DNA of 11,389 nucleotides, taken from positions 1 through 11,389 of the forward strand of contig DATILI010000210.1 in NCBI GenBank assembly GCA_035476635.1, written 5' to 3'. A program made the translations under genes and the position numbers. Below the pieces are notes generated by a model that worked only from the letters and a program-made list of their open reading frames with translations, was not told the DNA's origin and did no database searches. The DNA is from DATILI01 sp035476635. GTDB taxonomy: Bacteria > Pseudomonadota > Gammaproteobacteria > Burkholderiales > Burkholderiaceae_C. Below, piece after piece: positions 1 to 6,579 of the stretch. Position 1 is the first letter of the stretch. The number at the start of each line of letters is the position of its first letter.

Positions 1-141
1 GGCGAGGCCTACCTGATGGAAAAGAAGCCCGCCGAAGCCGAGAAGCACCTAGCTCAGCTCGAAGCGATCTGCGGCAACAAGACCTGCGAGGAATATGAGG
101 ATCTGGCCAAGGCGATTGCGAGTTTCAAGGCGGGTAACTGA
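1..141 (+). CDS. TPR-family protein, C-terminal fragment
   Basis: This is an open frame from the first base to a TGA at 139-141; the 5' part lies outside the window, leaving 46 residues. The visible part begins GEAYLMEKKPAEAEKHLAQL, a helix-turn-helix with the small/aromatic/leucine spacing of a TPR unit. It continues with a Cys-x4-Cys pair (residues 24 and 29), then an EEYEDL segment and a short lysine-containing tail. Small exported TPR proteins of Burkholderiales often end in this way (family knowledge), probably acting as protein-protein interaction scaffolds. The partner is unknown. The gene is followed after 9 bases by a long stem-loop and then an intrinsic terminator, so it is probably the last gene of its transcript. 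The full domain layout and any signal peptide cannot be seen. Confidence 0.7.
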   Translation, partial: GEAYLMEKKPAEAEKHLAQLEAICGNKTCEEYEDLAKAIASFKAGN

Positions 142-150
142 AACCTTGCG

Positions 151-201
151 GGACAGACCAAGAATCGCGAAGCGATTTTGCTCTGTCCTCAACTGATTGA
201 G
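151..201 (+). other. Two consecutive stem-loops in the 3' untranslated region of the TPR gene
   Basis: The first hairpin has outer arms GGACAGA (151-157) and TCTGTCC (182-188), and inner arms AATCGC (163-168) and GCGATT (172-177) around a GAA triloop. That gives 13 Watson-Crick pairs with a small internal loop that can partly pair. The tip reads GCGAAGC, a sequence known to form an unusually stable mini-hairpin in DNA. A second small hairpin follows: CTCAA (188-192), CTGA loop, TTGAG (197-201). It shares base 188 with the first, so the two cannot both be complete. Together with the terminator at 213-237 this gives a compact structured 3' end. Whether it is a processed small RNA, an mRNA-stabilising element or merely a repeat cannot be decided from sequence alone. 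Confidence 0.45.
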
Positions 202-212
202 CTGAACAAAAA

Positions 213-237
213 AACCCGGCGCTGCCGGGCTTTTTTT
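213..237 (+). terminator. Intrinsic terminator, probably bidirectional
   Basis: The stem CCCGGC (215-220), loop GCT, GCCGGG (224-229) is perfect and followed by C and seven Ts (231-237). Seven As (208-214) precede the stem, so the minus-strand transcript would also end in a U tract. It terminates the TPR-gene transcript. It could also stop antisense transcripts running leftward from the FecR gene through the GFA gene, because no terminator with a U tract is visible between 746 and this point. Confidence 0.9.
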
Positions 238-280
238 GCATCGCTATCAGGCAGCAGATATCCATCACACTACGGACGCT

Positions 281-739
281 ATGCCACAAAACCCCGAACT
301 CCTATTGCGCTGCAGCTGCGGCACTGTCGAACTGGCGATCTCCGGTAGTCCCGCAGCGTGCGCCTATTGCCACTGCTCCACATGCCGAGACTTCTACAGC
401 CTTCCGGTATTGGCCGCGACCGCCTGGAAAAACGACGCTGTGCGAGTGACGAAAGGCAATGATCGGCTTGGCGAGTACAAGCACCTGACCAAACAGATGC
501 AACGACACTTCTGCCTTGCTTGCGGCGAGACATTGTTCGGGGCCAATCGCCTTGGTCTTACGGTTGTTCGCACTTCGTTGTTGGTCAAGGCCTTGGGTGG
601 TTCACTTCCGGCTGAGTTCACGCCCAAGTTCCACTTGTTCTATGCGTATCGCGAGTTTGACGTCGACGACGAACTACCCAAATACTTGGAGGGCAGAAGT
701 GGTCCCCTGTTTTCAAAGGATGTGCCGCCGCAGGCCTGA
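281..739 (+). CDS. GFA-family (CENP-V/GFA domain) zinc-binding protein
   Basis: A 152-residue protein that is essentially one GFA domain. The family zinc ligands are present in order: CxCG at residues 11-14, CxCxxC at 30-35 and CxxCG at 78-82. This matches the fold of glutathione-dependent formaldehyde-activating enzyme Gfa, but most family members have no proven substrate, so a glutathione-adduct function is only possible. I chose ATG 281: the frame extends upstream to 236, but that start lies in the T tract of the terminator. The Shine-Dalgarno signal is poor (GGA, 5 bases before ATG). The nearest promoter-like pair, TTGCAT 236-241 and TATCCA 259-264, is weak. Two sampled 60-base lines (541-660) are about 57% and 50% GC, against about 72% in a sampled polA line, and the gene uses many T-ending and TTG codons, which suggests more recent acquisition. 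It is convergent with the FecR gene, 6 bp away. Confidence 0.85.
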   Translation: MPQNPELLLRCSCGTVELAISGSPAACAYCHCSTCRDFYSLPVLAATAWKNDAVRVTKGNDRLGEYKHLTKQMQRHFCLACGETLFGANRLGLTVVRTSLLVKALGGSLPAEFTPKFHLFYAYREFDVDDELPKYLEGRSGPLFSKDVPPQA

Positions 740-745
740 GCCCCC

Positions 746-1537
746 TCAATACGTATCCGCCCCCGGAGGCTTCGGCCTTGGCCGGGGCCGTGCGGCGGGG
801 TGGTTCTGGCCTGGCCTGTCAAACAGATACCCTGACCCGTCCTTGTTGCCCTTGCTGCCAGCAATCTGCCAGGCGGTGCGTTGGTCGATCAGCTTCGCCA
901 GGTTTTCCATTTCCTCATCGGTGTGATTCACCGCACGCGCGGGCGTGAGGTAGCGGCCGTCCGCTGCCGGTTGCGCCGTGGCCCAGAAGGCCTGGTGGTA
1001 GGTCGCGGTGGAGGCCATCGCCTCGTTGCCCGCGGCCATGTCGACCGTGCCATAGCAATTGCAGAAATAGGTGCGGTTGTCTTCGGCGCTGAAGATCTCG
1101 GTATAGACGCCGGTGCCGCGGATGCCAGCCGTCGCGGTGGGCGTGATGACCTGGCGGCTGAAGCCCTTGCCCCAGACGCTGGCGACCGCACCGGTGAGCA
1201 TGCGCAGCACGCTGACCGCATTCAGCGTAGTGCCGCGCTCGACGGAGAGCCTGGAGTTCTGCCGAACCTGGAATGCGGCGTTGCCGACCACGAACACCAT
1301 GCTGCTGCCCGGGCCGGTCTCGATCTGGTCGCCGGTCTGGATGGCTTGCTGCGGTGCCAGGCGGGTGCCGTTGACCAGGATGTCGCCGGCCTGGTCCACC
1401 ACGTTGCTGCGCGCCTGCGCGTGCGCGGCCACAAAACCTCCCGAGGCCGTCCAGGCCGCGGCGGCCTGGAGGAATCCACGGCGCTGAAACCAGAGCAGTT
1501 CGCGCTCGGTGCGGCCTTCAAGGGAGTGGTGTGTCAT
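746..1537 (-). CDS. Tat-exported FecR-domain protein (orphan)
   Basis: A 263-residue protein. Residues 18-41 form a twin-arginine signal, QRRGFLQ followed by an alanine-rich stretch, with likely cleavage after AHA (about residue 40). A FecR domain (PF04773 type) covers about residues 50-150: it begins GDILVNGTRL, contains TGDQIETGPGSS and ends TATAGIRGTGVYTE. After it comes YFCNCYGTVDM with a Cys-x-Cys pair (159, 161), a histidine at 181 and a proline/arginine-rich tail. Classical FecR is an inner-membrane anti-sigma regulator; this protein has no N-terminal cytoplasmic regulatory segment, and no sigma factor or TonB receptor gene lies nearby, so iron signalling should not be assumed. A structural or sensory periplasmic role is equally possible. 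The start ATG is 18 bp after the BPSS1780-type gene, with AGGA 8 bases upstream; the two genes are probably co-transcribed. Confidence 0.8.
   Translation of the reverse strand: MTHHSLEGRTERELLWFQRRGFLQAAAAWTASGGFVAAHAQARSNVVDQAGDILVNGTRLAPQQAIQTGDQIETGPGSSMVFVVGNAAFQVRQNSRLSVERGTTLNAVSVLRMLTGAVASVWGKGFSRQVITPTATAGIRGTGVYTEIFSAEDNRTYFCNCYGTVDMAAGNEAMASTATYHQAFWATAQPAADGRYLTPARAVNHTDEEMENLAKLIDQRTAWQIAGSKGNKDGSGYLFDRPGQNHPAARPRPRPKPPGADTY
761..787 (+). other. GC-rich stem-loop with UUCG tetraloop, possible weak terminator for the GFA gene
   Basis: Arms CCCCGG (761-766) and CCGGGG (782-787) enclose AGGC (767-770), TTCG and GCCT (775-778), with three unpaired bases (779-781). The C(UUCG)G loop is a particularly stable RNA tetraloop. 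It starts 21 bases after the GFA stop codon and lies within the 3' coding end of the FecR gene (its proline/arginine-rich tail). There is no following T tract, so it is not a canonical intrinsic terminator; it may only protect the 3' end of the GFA mRNA or be a by-product of GC-rich coding sequence. Confidence 0.3.
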
Positions 1538-1555
1538 GGAGGCGATCCTGTGGCT

Positions 1556-2335
1556 TTAGGGTTGTGGGTCGGGCGCGGCTTCAAAACTATCACGAAAGGT
1601 GAAATACAAGGACGTGAAGAACATGGCGGCCATCAGCATCGCCGCCGGTACCATGGTGACCGAGGCCGCCACCGGGCTGCCGATCACGGCGGCCAACGTG
1701 GTGACGACCATGCCGACGATCACGAAGACTGCGACCCAGACCAGGCCGAACACCGTGAACGCCCAGAAGTTGCGCATGCAGGCGACGGCGCTGAAGAACA
1801 GGCTCTTGACCGGCGGCACGCCATGCCAGTGCACGAGCGCCGGCGCATGCCAGAACAGCAGCGACAACGGCAGGTACAGGCCCATCGCCACCCACATGGC
1901 CGCCTGGAACTCCGGCGCCATCGCCTTTTCGCGCGTGAGCTTGCCGCCAACCAGATACAGCTTGGCGAATTCGCCACCGTCGATCAGCGCCGAAATGCCC
2001 ATCACCAGCAGGAAGCCGGCCGCATAGAGCGCGCCCAGCACCAGCATGGCCTGCATGCGCTGCTGCCCGGCGCGAAAGGCGCTGATCAGGATCGACGGCA
2101 TCGGGAATTTTCCCTTGGTAGCCTCTTGCGTTGCCGCCATCAGGCCCAGGGTGCAGGCCGGCAGCAGGGCCAGTGCCAGGGCATTGCCGATCAAGGGCAG
2201 CAAGGTCGCCACCGACATCACGGCCATGAACATGAAGAACAGGCCCGAAAGCGCCAGGGGCTGACGAAAAAAGGTTTGGATGCCAAGCTTGACCCATACG
2301 ATGCCAGTACGTGCAGGGACGATGTTCAGTTTCAT
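1556..2335 (-). CDS. BPSS1780-family integral membrane protein
   Basis: A 259-residue, strongly hydrophobic protein beginning MKLNIVPARTGIVWVKLGI, the typical opening of the BPSS1780 membrane family of Burkholderiales. About six membrane segments can be drawn, near residues 28-48, 50-68, 95-118, 145-163, 192-216 and 222-245. A soluble part at 119-144 contains GGEFAKLYLVGGKLTREKA. No catalytic motif is visible and the family has no established function that I know. The frame could be extended upstream to GTG 2389, but the family start and the lack of conserved character in the extension favour ATG 2335. The Shine-Dalgarno signal is weak. The gene follows thrB by 87 bp and is 18 bp ahead of the FecR gene, so it may have its own promoter in the gap and form a two-gene unit with FecR. 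Confidence 0.8.
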   Translation of the reverse strand: MKLNIVPARTGIVWVKLGIQTFFRQPLALSGLFFMFMAVMSVATLLPLIGNALALALLPACTLGLMAATQEATKGKFPMPSILISAFRAGQQRMQAMLVLGALYAAGFLLVMGISALIDGGEFAKLYLVGGKLTREKAMAPEFQAAMWVAMGLYLPLSLLFWHAPALVHWHGVPPVKSLFFSAVACMRNFWAFTVFGLVWVAVFVIVGMVVTTLAAVIGSPVAASVTMVPAAMLMAAMFFTSLYFTFRDSFEAAPDPQP

Positions 2336-2381
2336 TCGGTAGCATCCATGGAGCCGCGCGGCGGCGCAAAGGTTCTGGCAT

Positions 2382-2399
2382 CCCGGCACATTCGCCGGG
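2382..2399 (-). other. Hairpin in the thrB to BPSS1780 gap
   Basis: The 87-base gap (2336-2422) holds a perfect 6-bp stem: CCCGGC (2382-2387), 6-base loop, GCCGGG (2394-2399). In the minus-strand direction no T run follows, so it is not a standard terminator. An AT-rich patch (about 2410-2417) just upstream is the only promoter-like stretch in the gap, without a recognisable -35 element. The hairpin may separate thrB expression from the membrane-protein gene or sit in the latter's leader. Confidence 0.3.
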
Positions 2400-2422
2400 G
2401 GAGTGTGACTAATTTAACGCAA

Positions 2423-3373
2423 TCACAGCGTGTACGGGTGCGCCACGCGCTGGCGCAGCACGCGTTCGAAATGGCCGGGGTCATGGGCTTTCAGCATGGC
2501 CGCCTCACGCGGCAGGTGGTAGTCCCACAGGCGCGAGATCCAGAAGCGCAAGGCGCCGGCGCGCAGCATGGCGGGCAGCAATTGCCGCTCCGGGGTGCTG
2601 AAGGGGCGGACGGCGGCGTAGGCGGCCAGGAAACGTTGGCTGCGCTCGGGGTCGGCCGCGCCGCCTTCCAAGTCCACGCACCAGTCGTTCAGGCAGACCG
2701 CCACATCGAACAGCCAGGTATCGACACCTGCGAAGTAAAAATCGAAGAAGCCGGTCAACTGGCCCTGGTCGAACATCACGTTGTCGCGAAACAGGTCGGC
2801 GTGGATCGGCCCGCGCGGCAGCGCGGCATAGGCCGAGGAGGTGGCCACGTGGTTTTGATAGGCCAGCTCGCTGCGCAGCAGCGCGGCCTGCGCTGCCTCC
2901 AGGTGCGGCACCACCACCGGCACGGTTTCGTTCCACCAGGGCAGGCCGCGCAGGTTGGGCTGGTGGCGATTGAAATCGCGCCCGGCCAGATGCATGCGCG
3001 CCAGCGCGGCGCCGACCTCGGCGCAATGGCTCGGTGTCGGCGCGAGCTCGCTCTTGCCGCGCAGGCGGTTGACCACGGCCGCGGGCTTGCCCTTGACGGT
3101 ATGCAGCAGGTCGCCGTCGCGGTCGGGCGCCGGGTCGGGCACGGGGATGCCATGCAGCGCCAGGTGCTTCATCAGATGCAGATAAAAGGGCAGCTGTTCG
3201 AAGCTCAGGCGCTCAAACAGGGTGAGGACATATTCGCCGCCATCGGTGGTGGCGAAGTAGTTGGTGTTCTCGATCCCGCCCTGGATGCCGCGCAGCTCCT
3301 GCAGGGAGCCCAGGTTCAATCGACGCAGGAGTTCGCTGGCCTCATCCTGTGAGACTTCGGTAAAGACGGCCAT
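2423..3373 (-). CDS. thrB: Homoserine kinase, type II (aminoglycoside-phosphotransferase fold)
   Basis: A 316-residue cytoplasmic kinase that phosphorylates L-homoserine with ATP, the step before threonine synthase. It has the aminoglycoside-phosphotransferase-like fold of the ThrB family of many proteobacteria, not the GHMP fold of the E. coli enzyme. It starts MAVFTEVSQDEASELLRRLN, typical of this family. A nucleotide-loop region lies near residues 28-52 (GIQGGIENTNY and YVLTLFE). The Brenner-type catalytic motif HADLFRDN is at 191-198 (catalytic Asp193, Asn198), and the metal-binding Asp of FFDFYFAG is at 211. Length matches the family. The start is 3 bp after the DUF2782 stop, so the two are translationally close and co-transcribed; no clear Shine-Dalgarno is visible, in keeping with coupling to the upstream gene. 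Confidence 0.93.
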   Translation of the reverse strand: MAVFTEVSQDEASELLRRLNLGSLQELRGIQGGIENTNYFATTDGGEYVLTLFERLSFEQLPFYLHLMKHLALHGIPVPDPAPDRDGDLLHTVKGKPAAVVNRLRGKSELAPTPSHCAEVGAALARMHLAGRDFNRHQPNLRGLPWWNETVPVVVPHLEAAQAALLRSELAYQNHVATSSAYAALPRGPIHADLFRDNVMFDQGQLTGFFDFYFAGVDTWLFDVAVCLNDWCVDLEGGAADPERSQRFLAAYAAVRPFSTPERQLLPAMLRAGALRFWISRLWDYHLPREAAMLKAHDPGHFERVLRQRVAHPYTL

Positions 3374-3376
3374 GGA

Positions 3377-3727
3377 TCAAAAGTTGAGGAGTTTCCAGAC
3401 ACGCTGGCCGCTGGAACCCGAGGCGCTGTCGCGCTCGCCCTGCGGCCGGTTGCGTGCGCCGTTGGCTGGCACGATTTCATATTCGGGCAGGCCGCTCTTG
3501 GTCTGCACCGTGATGCTTTGCGTTTCACCGCCGTAGCGCACTTCATCGACCCGCGAGCCCGCGTCTTCGATGTGCAGGCGCTCGATGCGCTTTTCCTTGG
3601 CCGGCGCCGGGTTGGCAGTGGCGGCAGGTGCGGGGCTGGTGGCCGGGGTCTGCGCCTGCACAGGCGCCGCAGGAAGGCCAGCGATGGCGAGAAGGGCAGG
3701 AAGCAAGGCGGTGAGGAGGGCACGCAT
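3377..3727 (-). CDS. DUF2782 domain protein, exported
   Basis: A 116-residue protein. Residues 1-25 are a Sec-type signal peptide (MRALLTALLPALLAIAGLPA, likely cut after VQA). A proline/alanine-rich spacer follows (26-43), then the DUF2782 core, about 45-115: it starts KRIERLHIEDAGSRVDEVRY, contains the strand ITVQTK and ends WKLLNF. The family is small and uncharacterised, with no catalytic residues recognisable. It is commonly found next to polA and thrB in Comamonadaceae and relatives (family knowledge), which is the arrangement here: divergent from polA across 53 bp and 3 bp ahead of thrB. The ATG at 3727 has no Shine-Dalgarno; a good -10 element lies only 6 bases upstream, so a leaderless message is possible. 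Confidence 0.85.
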   Translation of the reverse strand: MRALLTALLPALLAIAGLPAAPVQAQTPATSPAPAATANPAPAKEKRIERLHIEDAGSRVDEVRYGGETQSITVQTKSGLPEYEIVPANGARNRPQGERDSASGSSGQRVWKLLNF

Positions 3728-3733
3728 CTGGCG

Positions 3734-3739
3734 ATTGTA
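3734..3739 (-). promoter_or_regulatory. Candidate -10 element (TACAAT) for DUF2782-thrB
   Basis: On the minus strand the bases read TACAAT, one mismatch from the sigma-70 -10 consensus, and end 6 bases before the DUF2782 ATG. Transcription would then begin at or next to the A of the start codon. No good -35 box is found at 16-18 bp spacing (CGGACG at 17), so this is a candidate only. Confidence 0.35.
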
Positions 3740-3780
3740 GAACTCCGTGGACAGCGCGTCCGTGCAGGCAGAATGCCGGC

Positions 3781-6573
3781 ATGAGCGACAACAAAACCCT
3801 TGTGCTGGTCGATGGCTCCAGCTACCTGTACCGCGCCTTTCACGCCATGCCCGACCTGCGGGCCGTGCCCGGCGACTCCAACAGCCCGGCCACTGGCGCC
3901 ATACGCGGCATGATCAACATGATGCAGAAGCTGCGCAAGGACGTGCGCGCCGACTACGCCATCTGTGTGTTCGACGCCAAGGGCCCGACGTTTCGCGACG
4001 CGCTGTACCCCGAATACAAGGCCAACCGGTCGCCCATGCCCGACGATCTGCGCAGTCAGATCGAGCCGATCCACGAAGTGGTGCGCCTGTTGGGCTGGAC
4101 GGTGCTCGCTGTGCCCGGCGTGGAGGCCGACGACGTGATCGGCACGCTGGCCGTGGCCGCGACTGGCCAGGGCGTGGACACCATCATTTCCAGCGGCGAC
4201 AAGGACCTGAGCCAGCTCGTCAACGAGAGAGTGACCGTGATCGACACCATGAACGACCGCAAGCGCGACGTCGCCGGTGTCGAGGCCGAGTTCGGCGTGC
4301 CGCCGCGGCTGATGATCGATTATCAGACCCTGGTGGGCGATGCGGTGGACAACGTGCCGGGCGTGCCCAAGGTCGGCCCCAAGACCGCTGTGAAGCTGCT
4401 GCAGGAGTACGGCTCGGTCGACGCGCTGATCGCGCGTGCGTCGGAAGTCAAGGGCGCCGTGGGCGAGAACCTGCGCAAGGCGCTGGACTGGCTGCCGCAG
4501 GGGCGCGCGCTGGTCACCATCAAGACCGACTGCGACCTGGCCCCCTACATCCCCGGCCTGCCGGCACTGGATGGCGTCGCCATCGGCGGCCAGGACAACG
4601 AGGCGCTGATGGCCTTCAGCGAGAAGTACGGCTTCAAGGGCTTGGTCAGGACGCTGACGAGCCACAACACGCCGCCCGAACTGGTCGCCGAGCACCAGAG
4701 CCACAAGAAGGTCGGCCCGGGCCCTGGCCTTTTCGACGAGCCCGATCTTCCAGTGACTTCACAGGCGACCAACCTGAAGTACGACACCATCCTTGACTGG
4801 GCGCTGCTTGACACCTGGCTGGCGCGCCTGGAAGCGGCCGAGCTGGCGGCCATCGACACCGAGACCACCTCGCTGGACGAAATGCGCGCGGAGATCGTGG
4901 GCGTCAGCTTCAGCGTCGAGCCTGGCGAGGCGGCCTACATTCCGCTGGCGCACAACTATGCCGACGCGCCGGAGCAACTGCCGCGCGACGAGGTGCTGGC
5001 AAAGCTCAAGCCCTGGCTGGAAAACGCCGCGAAGAAAAAGCTCGGCCAGCATGTCAAGTACGACCGGCATGTATTCGCCAACCACGGCATCGAGGTGCAA
5101 GGCTATGCGCACGACACCATGCTGCAAAGCTATGTGCTGGAAGTGCACAAGCCGCACGGCTTGAGCAGCCTGGCCGAGCGCCATCTGGGCCGCAGCGGCA
5201 TCAGCTACGAAGACCTGTGCGGCAAGGGCGCGCACCAGATTTCCTTCAGCCAGGTCGATATCGCAAAAGCCGCCGAGTATTCCTGCGAGGACTCGGACCA
5301 GACGCTGGACGTGCATCGCGCCTTGTGGCCCCGACTGCAGGCCGACGACAAGCTGCGTTTCGTCTATGAACTCGAGATGAAAAGCAGCGAATCGCTGTAC
5401 CGTGTGGAGCGCAATGGCGTGCTGATCGATGCGCCCATGCTCGCCCGGCAAAGCCACGAGCTCGGTAACCGGATCATGGAGCTGGAGCGGCAGGCGCATG
5501 AGCTGGCGGGCCAGCCGTTCAACCTCGGTTCGCCCAAGCAGATCGGCGATATCTTCTTCACCAAGCTGGGCCTGCCGGTGGTCAAGAAGACCGCCACCGG
5601 CGCACCCAGCACCGACGAGGAAGTGCTGGAGAAACTCGCGGAAGACTACCCCCTGCCAGCGAAAATCCTGGAGCACCGCGGCCTGTCCAAGCTCAAGGGC
5701 ACCTACACCGACAAGCTGGCGCAGCTCGCGCACCCGCGGACCGGCCGCGTGCACACGCACTACGCGCAGGCCGTGGCGGTGACGGGGCGGCTGTCCAGCA
5801 ACGACCCGAACCTGCAAAACATTCCGATCCGCACGCCTGAAGGCCGGCGCGTGCGCGAGGCTTTCGTCGCGGCACCGGGCAAGCTGATCGCCAGCGCCGA
5901 CTACAGCCAGATCGAGCTGCGCATCATGGCCCACATCAGCGAAGACGCGGCGCTGCTGCGCGCCTTCCATGAAGGAGTGGACGTGCACCGCGCCACCGCG
6001 GCCGAGGTGTTCGGCGTGACAGCCGAGCAGGTCAGCAGCGAGCAGCGCCGCTACGCCAAGGTCATCAATTTCGGCCTGATCTACGGCATGAGCAGCTACG
6101 GCCTGGCGCGTGCGCTGGCTATCGACAACACGGCGGCGAAGAACTACATCGAGCGCTACTTCCAGCGCTTTGCCGGCGTCAAGACCTACATGGACGAAAC
6201 GCGGCTATCGGCCAAGAGCAGAGGCTATGTGGAAACCGTGTTCGGCCGCCGCCTGTACCTGCCCGAGATCAACTCGCCCAACGGCCCGCGCCGCAGCGGC
6301 GCCGAGCGTGCCGCCATCAACGCGCCGATGCAGGGTACGGCGGCCGACCTGATCAAGCTCAGCATGAACAAGGTGCAGGAGGTGCTGGACGCCGAGCAGC
6401 GCGGCACGAAGATGATCATGCAGGTGCACGACGAACTGGTGTTTGAAGTACCCGAGAATGAAGTCGACTGGCTCAAGGCCGAAATCCCCCGCCTGATGGC
6501 GGGCGTGGCCGACCTCAAGGTTCCCCTCCTGGCCGAAGTGGGCATTGGCCCCAATTGGGACAAGGCACATTGA
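3781..6573 (+). CDS. polA: DNA polymerase I
   Basis: A 930-residue three-domain polymerase, close to the E. coli length (928). The 5' nuclease domain (about 1-290) has VDGSSYLYRAFHA with Asp11, GVEADDVIG, SGDKDLSQLV and the helix-hairpin-helix region DNVPGVPKVGPKTA. The 3'-5' proofreading domain (about 330-520) keeps all metal ligands: Asp359 and Glu361 in DTETTSLD, Asp428 in VKYDR and Asp504 in YSCED. The polymerase domain has motif A DYSQIELR (Asp707), motif B RRYAKVINFGLIYG (Lys760, Phe764, Tyr768) and motif C QVHDELVFE (Asp884). It fills gaps in DNA repair and removes RNA primers from lagging-strand fragments. Phe764 corresponds to E. coli Phe762. Shine-Dalgarno is poor; a 10-bp palindrome ATGCCGGCAT (3773-3782) overlaps the start codon. 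It is monocistronic, divergent from DUF2782 and convergent (6 bp) with the cyclase gene. Confidence 0.98.
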   Translation: MSDNKTLVLVDGSSYLYRAFHAMPDLRAVPGDSNSPATGAIRGMINMMQKLRKDVRADYAICVFDAKGPTFRDALYPEYKANRSPMPDDLRSQIEPIHEVVRLLGWTVLAVPGVEADDVIGTLAVAATGQGVDTIISSGDKDLSQLVNERVTVIDTMNDRKRDVAGVEAEFGVPPRLMIDYQTLVGDAVDNVPGVPKVGPKTAVKLLQEYGSVDALIARASEVKGAVGENLRKALDWLPQGRALVTIKTDCDLAPYIPGLPALDGVAIGGQDNEALMAFSEKYGFKGLVRTLTSHNTPPELVAEHQSHKKVGPGPGLFDEPDLPVTSQATNLKYDTILDWALLDTWLARLEAAELAAIDTETTSLDEMRAEIVGVSFSVEPGEAAYIPLAHNYADAPEQLPRDEVLAKLKPWLENAAKKKLGQHVKYDRHVFANHGIEVQGYAHDTMLQSYVLEVHKPHGLSSLAERHLGRSGISYEDLCGKGAHQISFSQVDIAKAAEYSCEDSDQTLDVHRALWPRLQADDKLRFVYELEMKSSESLYRVERNGVLIDAPMLARQSHELGNRIMELERQAHELAGQPFNLGSPKQIGDIFFTKLGLPVVKKTATGAPSTDEEVLEKLAEDYPLPAKILEHRGLSKLKGTYTDKLAQLAHPRTGRVHTHYAQAVAVTGRLSSNDPNLQNIPIRTPEGRRVREAFVAAPGKLIASADYSQIELRIMAHISEDAALLRAFHEGVDVHRATAAEVFGVTAEQVSSEQRRYAKVINFGLIYGMSSYGLARALAIDNTAAKNYIERYFQRFAGVKTYMDETRLSAKSRGYVETVFGRRLYLPEINSPNGPRRSGAERAAINAPMQGTAADLIKLSMNKVQEVLDAEQRGTKMIMQVHDELVFEVPENEVDWLKAEIPRLMAGVADLKVPLLAEVGIGPNWDKAH

Positions 6574-6579
6574 ACTGGT

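Noticed and set aside
151..188. Hairpin read as an integron attC site or REP element
   Set aside because: No core-site motifs, no integrase gene and no second copy in the window.
236..280. Upstream extension of the GFA protein to an ATG at 236
   Set aside because: The start would overlap the T tract of the preceding terminator, and the 15 extra residues are not part of a GFA domain.
2336..2389. Upstream extension of the BPSS1780 protein to GTG 2389
   Set aside because: The family typically begins at the MKL-x-IVPARTG segment; the extension is Cys-rich without family likeness.
881..3352. 823-codon open frame on the plus strand
   Set aside because: It lies antisense to the FecR, BPSS1780 and thrB genes, all of which have clear family motifs. 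Its composition (Arg, Gly, Gln, His rich) is typical of the complement of GC-rich coding sequence.
3316..4704. 462-codon minus-strand open frame across DUF2782 and the start of polA
   Set aside because: It is antisense to the motif-rich 5' nuclease domain of polA and overlaps DUF2782 in another frame; it has no recognisable domain.
4759..5988. 409-codon minus-strand open frame inside polA
   Set aside because: Fully antisense to the proofreading and polymerase domains; low-complexity character of a shadow frame.
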